Shown here piece after piece: positions 61,226 to 64,000 of a stretch of 64,000 nucleotides of DNA (the stretch's first letter is position 1; every line of letters starts with the position of its first letter). Under the pieces are notes generated by a model. The model ran no database searches, had not been told where the DNA came from, and worked only from the letters and a program-made list of their open reading frames with translations. Origin of the DNA: Gammaproteobacteria bacterium (GTDB lineage Bacteria > Pseudomonadota > Gammaproteobacteria > SZUA-152); assembly GCA_029882975.1 (NCBI GenBank), contig JAOUJW010000025.1:1-64000 (forward strand), written 5' to 3'. The translations under genes were made by a program, and so were the position numbers.

Positions 61226-64000
61226 CTAATTGCTCGTTTTGACATTGCTTGTATTGACCATTTGTACCTCACTTAAGCCCAGAGCATCATTGATCAACTC
61301 GTGTAACTGGTCGATGTGTTTTTGATAATAACCCACCGCCGGTGATGCCGATGCAGGTCGAGCCGTCACCTGCAGGGTTTGATTTGGCTTGGTCATTTTC
61401 AACAATAAAGACTGGATGTAATACCAGGCACCTTGATTCTTCGGTTCTTCCTGGCACCAAACAATATCGACGGCGTTGGGATAGTGTTGCAGGCACTGCT
61501 CCAACTCTTGCTGTGGGAATGGATACAAGCGTTCCAAACGCACGATAGCGACCTTATTGATACCCCGCTCACGTCGTGCATCCAACAAATCAAAGTACAC
61601 TTTACCTGAACACAGGACCACTTTATTCACTTGGGCCGCTTGGATCTCGTCGACTTCCGGGATGACCGCTCTAAAGCCACCTTCACAGACATCTTCCAAT
61701 GCGGACACAGAATACTTATGCCTAAGCAAACTCTTGGGTGACATCACCACCAAAGGTTTACGCACATTGCTCAGCATTTGTTGGCGCAAGGCGTGGAAGA
61801 TTTGTGCAGGCACAGTAGGTACGATAACCTGCATATTATCTTCAGCGCACAACTGTAAATAGCGCTCCAATCGAGCCGAGGAATGCTCCGGCCCTTGGCC
61901 GTCAAACCCGTGCGGCAAGAACATAACCAAACCACTCAAGCGACCCCACTTGGATTCACCGGAGCTGATAAACTGATCTATCACCACCTGGGCACCGTTA
62001 GCAAAATCACCGAACTGAGCCTCCCAGATAACCAGAGAGTACGGAGCGGCAGTACTGTAACCGTATTCAAACGCCAGCACCGCTTCCTCAGACAACAAAG
62101 AGTCGATTATGGTAAAGTGCGCCTGCTCTTCAGACAAAAACTGCAATGGGATATAGGCGGATCCGTCTTTTTGGTCGTGCACCACTGCATGGCGATGAAA
62201 AAACGTTCCCCGACCACAGTCCTGACCTGAAATACGCACCGGAAAACCGGATTGAAGCAAAGAGGCGTAAGCCAAGGTTTCTGCAAAACCCCAATCCATG
62301 GGAATTTCACCTTGAGCCATTTGACGTCGACTTTTGAAAATCCGCGATACCTGAGTATGGACCGATATATCTTCCGGCACCTCACACGATTTAAACATCA
62401 AACGACGCACATCTTCTGCAGATAGACTGGTATCCACTTGTTGAAAATCATTGGCTTGTAAGTATGGCTTCCAGTCCACCCAGTAGGGTTTGTCAAAAGT
62501 ACCCGTTATAATATTGGGCGCCACGCATTCACCATGTTCCAGCGCTTCGCGATACTCTTTTTTGATTTGGTCGACCAGGTGCGGATCAACCCCGGACTTT
62601 TGCACCAAAGATTCCGCATACAATTGCGCAACCGGTGGATGAGCCTTGATTTGCTTATACATCATGGGTTGGGTGGCCGACGGTTCATCCGCTTCACTGT
62701 GACCATGACGCCGGTAACATACCATATCCAACACCACATCTTTTTGAAATCGCATTCTAAAATCCAAAGCGAGCTGTGCTGCAAACACCACGGCTTCCGG
62801 ATCATCACCGTTAACATGAAATATGGGTGCCTGTACCATACGCGCCACTTCGGTACAATACACGGTGGAGCGTGCATCCAGCGGATTGCTGGTGGTAAAA
62901 CCGATCTGGTTGTTAACCACAATATGTACCGTTCCCCCGGTGGTGTAACCGCGAGCTTCGGACATTTGGAAGGTTTCCATAACCACACCCTGTCCGGCAA
63001 AAGCAGCATCACCGTGGACCAATATGGGCAAAACCAAAGATCCGCTTAGATCACCCCGGCGATTTTGCCGTGCCCGTGTGGACCCTTCCACCACAGGCCC
63101 GATGATTTCCAAATGTGACGGATTAAAAGACAGAGCCAAATGAACGATACCGCTCTCAGTTTGAATGTCCGAGGAAAAACCCTGATGGTACTTCACATCA
63201 CCGGAACCGCCGTTGCCATTGCTGTGAACTTTTCCTTCAAATTCCATAAACAAGGTATTGGGTGCTTTGCCTAAGATATTGGTCAACACATTGAGACGAC
63301 CCCGATGAGCCATACCCAGCACCACTTCAGTCACTTTGTGCCGACCACCTGCCCTCTGGATTAATTCATCCATCAATGGAATGAGGCTCTCGGCACCCTC
63401 CAGAGAAAAACGTTTCTGCCCCACGTAGCGGGTATGTAAATAGCGCTCAAACTCACCGGCTGCGACTACACGTTCCAATAATCGCTGCTGTTTGGCTTCA
63501 CTGAATTTAGGAGTACTGCATACGCTTTCCAGCCTATGCTGGATCCAACGTTTTTCCTCCGTGTCGGTGATGTGCATATATTCCACGCCGATCTGACCGG
63601 AATATGTCTGTTTCAATATTTCTAAAATTTCACGCAAAGAAGCCTGTCGTGGTCCCATTAAGGAGCCGGTATTAAACACCATATCCAAATCCAAGTCGGA
63701 CAAACTATGGTGCTGTAGCTCCAGCTCAGGCACATGTTCCTTGGCATTCAAGTGCAAAGGGTCGAACTCGGCGTGCTGGTGCCCTCGAAAACGATAAGCA
63801 TTGATTAATTGTAATACGTGGATTTGTTTGGACTCGGCATCAGCACTGAGCATGCGTGCCAACGGAGCCGCCGGTTGACGGGTATCACGATTAATGCGGG
63901 CGAATTCGTCGCGGATCTCCTGATGGTCCACATCCGGTGGAGCTTCGGTGTCCTGGCTTTGCAACTGTTGAAAATACTTTTGCCACTCAGAGCTAACGGA
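61226..64000 (-). CDS. sucA: 2-oxoglutarate dehydrogenase E1, 5' end outside the window
   Basis: The thiamine-diphosphate E1 decarboxylates 2-oxoglutarate and succinylates the lipoyl group of SucB. The reading frame stays open to the window edge, where the text reads SSEWQKYFQQLQ, so the N-terminal part (probably some 10-25 residues of about 940) is missing. Visible motifs are YRFRGHQHAEFDPL, VLGMAHRGRLNVL, HGDAAFAGQGVVMET, VVNNQIGFTTSNP and YRRHGHSEADEPS. It is the first visible gene of the sucA-sucB-lpdA set. Confidence 0.96.
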   Translation of the reverse strand, partial: SVSSEWQKYFQQLQSQDTEAPPDVDHQEIRDEFARINRDTRQPAAPLARMLSADAESKQIHVLQLINAYRFRGHQHAEFDPLHLNAKEHVPELELQHHSLSDLDLDMVFNTGSLMGPRQASLREILEILKQTYSGQIGVEYMHITDTEEKRWIQHRLESVCSTPKFSEAKQQRLLERVVAAGEFERYLHTRYVGQKRFSLEGAESLIPLMDELIQRAGGRHKVTEVVLGMAHRGRLNVLTNILGKAPNTLFMEFEGKVHSNGNGGSGDVKYHQGFSSDIQTESGIVHLALSFNPSHLEIIGPVVEGSTRARQNRRGDLSGSLVLPILVHGDAAFAGQGVVMETFQMSEARGYTTGGTVHIVVNNQIGFTTSNPLDARSTVYCTEVARMVQAPIFHVNGDDPEAVVFAAQLALDFRMRFQKDVVLDMVCYRRHGHSEADEPSATQPMMYKQIKAHPPVAQLYAESLVQKSGVDPHLVDQIKKEYREALEHGECVAPNIITGTFDKPYWVDWKPYLQANDFQQVDTSLSAEDVRRLMFKSCEVPEDISVHTQVSRIFKSRRQMAQGEIPMDWGFAETLAYASLLQSGFPVRISGQDCGRGTFFHRHAVVHDQKDGSAYIPLQFLSEEQAHFTIIDSLLSEEAVLAFEYGYSTAAPYSLVIWEAQFGDFANGAQVVIDQFISSGESKWGRLSGLVMFLPHGFDGQGPEHSSARLERYLQLCAEDNMQVIVPTVPAQIFHALRQQMLSNVRKPLVVMSPKSLLRHKYSVSALEDVCEGGFRAVIPEVDEIQAAQVNKVVLCSGKVYFDLLDARRERGINKVAIVRLERLYPFPQQELEQCLQHYPNAVDIVWCQEEPKNQGAWYYIQSLLLKMTKPNQTLQVTARPASASPAVGYYQKHIDQLHELINDALGLSEVQMVNTSNVKTSN

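Overview
The window looks like chromosomal DNA of a free-living gammaproteobacterium. Support comes from BolA, GreB, a Bat/MoxR operon, a long Lhr helicase, DUF3025, a DUF2063/DUF692 bufferin operon and sucA-sucB-lpdA, all in forms usual for that class. I cannot place it to genus. Coding density is high and both strands are used. I saw no rRNA, tRNA, CRISPR array, prophage or complete insertion sequence.

Layout. 0-5 kb: REP-like and microsatellite DNA, then a response regulator and a large hybrid kinase ending in an HPt domain. 5-7 kb: a cupin, a DUF971/ubiquitin-like fusion, a small conserved protein, greB and a small membrane protein. 7.2-14.5 kb: a six-gene overlapping operon moxR-DUF58-DUF4381-batA-batB/C-batD. 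14.7-17.2 kb: bolA, a DUF2934 protein, a small lipoprotein and a PhzF isomerase. 17.5-21 kb: argC overlapping a class IV aminotransferase, divergent from a MocR regulator. 22-28.4 kb: an EpsI-like protein, an exosortase and its probable single substrate, a membrane VIT/VWA protein with a C-terminal PEP sorting signal, divergent from a two-component pair. 28.5-36.7 kb: Lhr, a HbpS/GlcG-like protein, a sensor kinase, DUF3025 and thpR. 36.75-37.0 kb: a probable small structured transcript with a 14-codon ORF. 37-42.3 kb: GAF and HDAC-family genes, small secreted proteins and a membrane glutaredoxin. 42.3-46.7 kb: a four-gene phosphorelay operon. 47-50.1 kb: a phospholipase C-like protein and a bufferin (copper RiPP) operon. 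50.3-58.3 kb: a REC-GGDEF-degenerate EAL protein, an MFS transporter, an ABC-class ATPase, a PDZ protein, a 161-bp MITE and an NHL-propeller membrane protein. 58.5-64 kb: lpdA, sucB and sucA, the last cut by the window edge.

The most interesting system is the exosortase block. A transpeptidase-like membrane enzyme, one dedicated VIT/VWA target and a two-component system share a divergent control region that carries direct repeats. This repeats the logic of the proteobacterial dedicated sortase system, but with an exosortase in place of the sortase. Other points of note are the bufferin operon without a DoxX gene, the 14-residue Cys-ending peptide with an exact anti-Shine-Dalgarno match, tandemly duplicated single-domain receivers, and several domains that have lost expected catalytic residues (the EAL domain, the VWA MIDAS, a metal ligand of the phospholipase-like protein, and the Gly-Gly tail of the ubiquitin-like domain).
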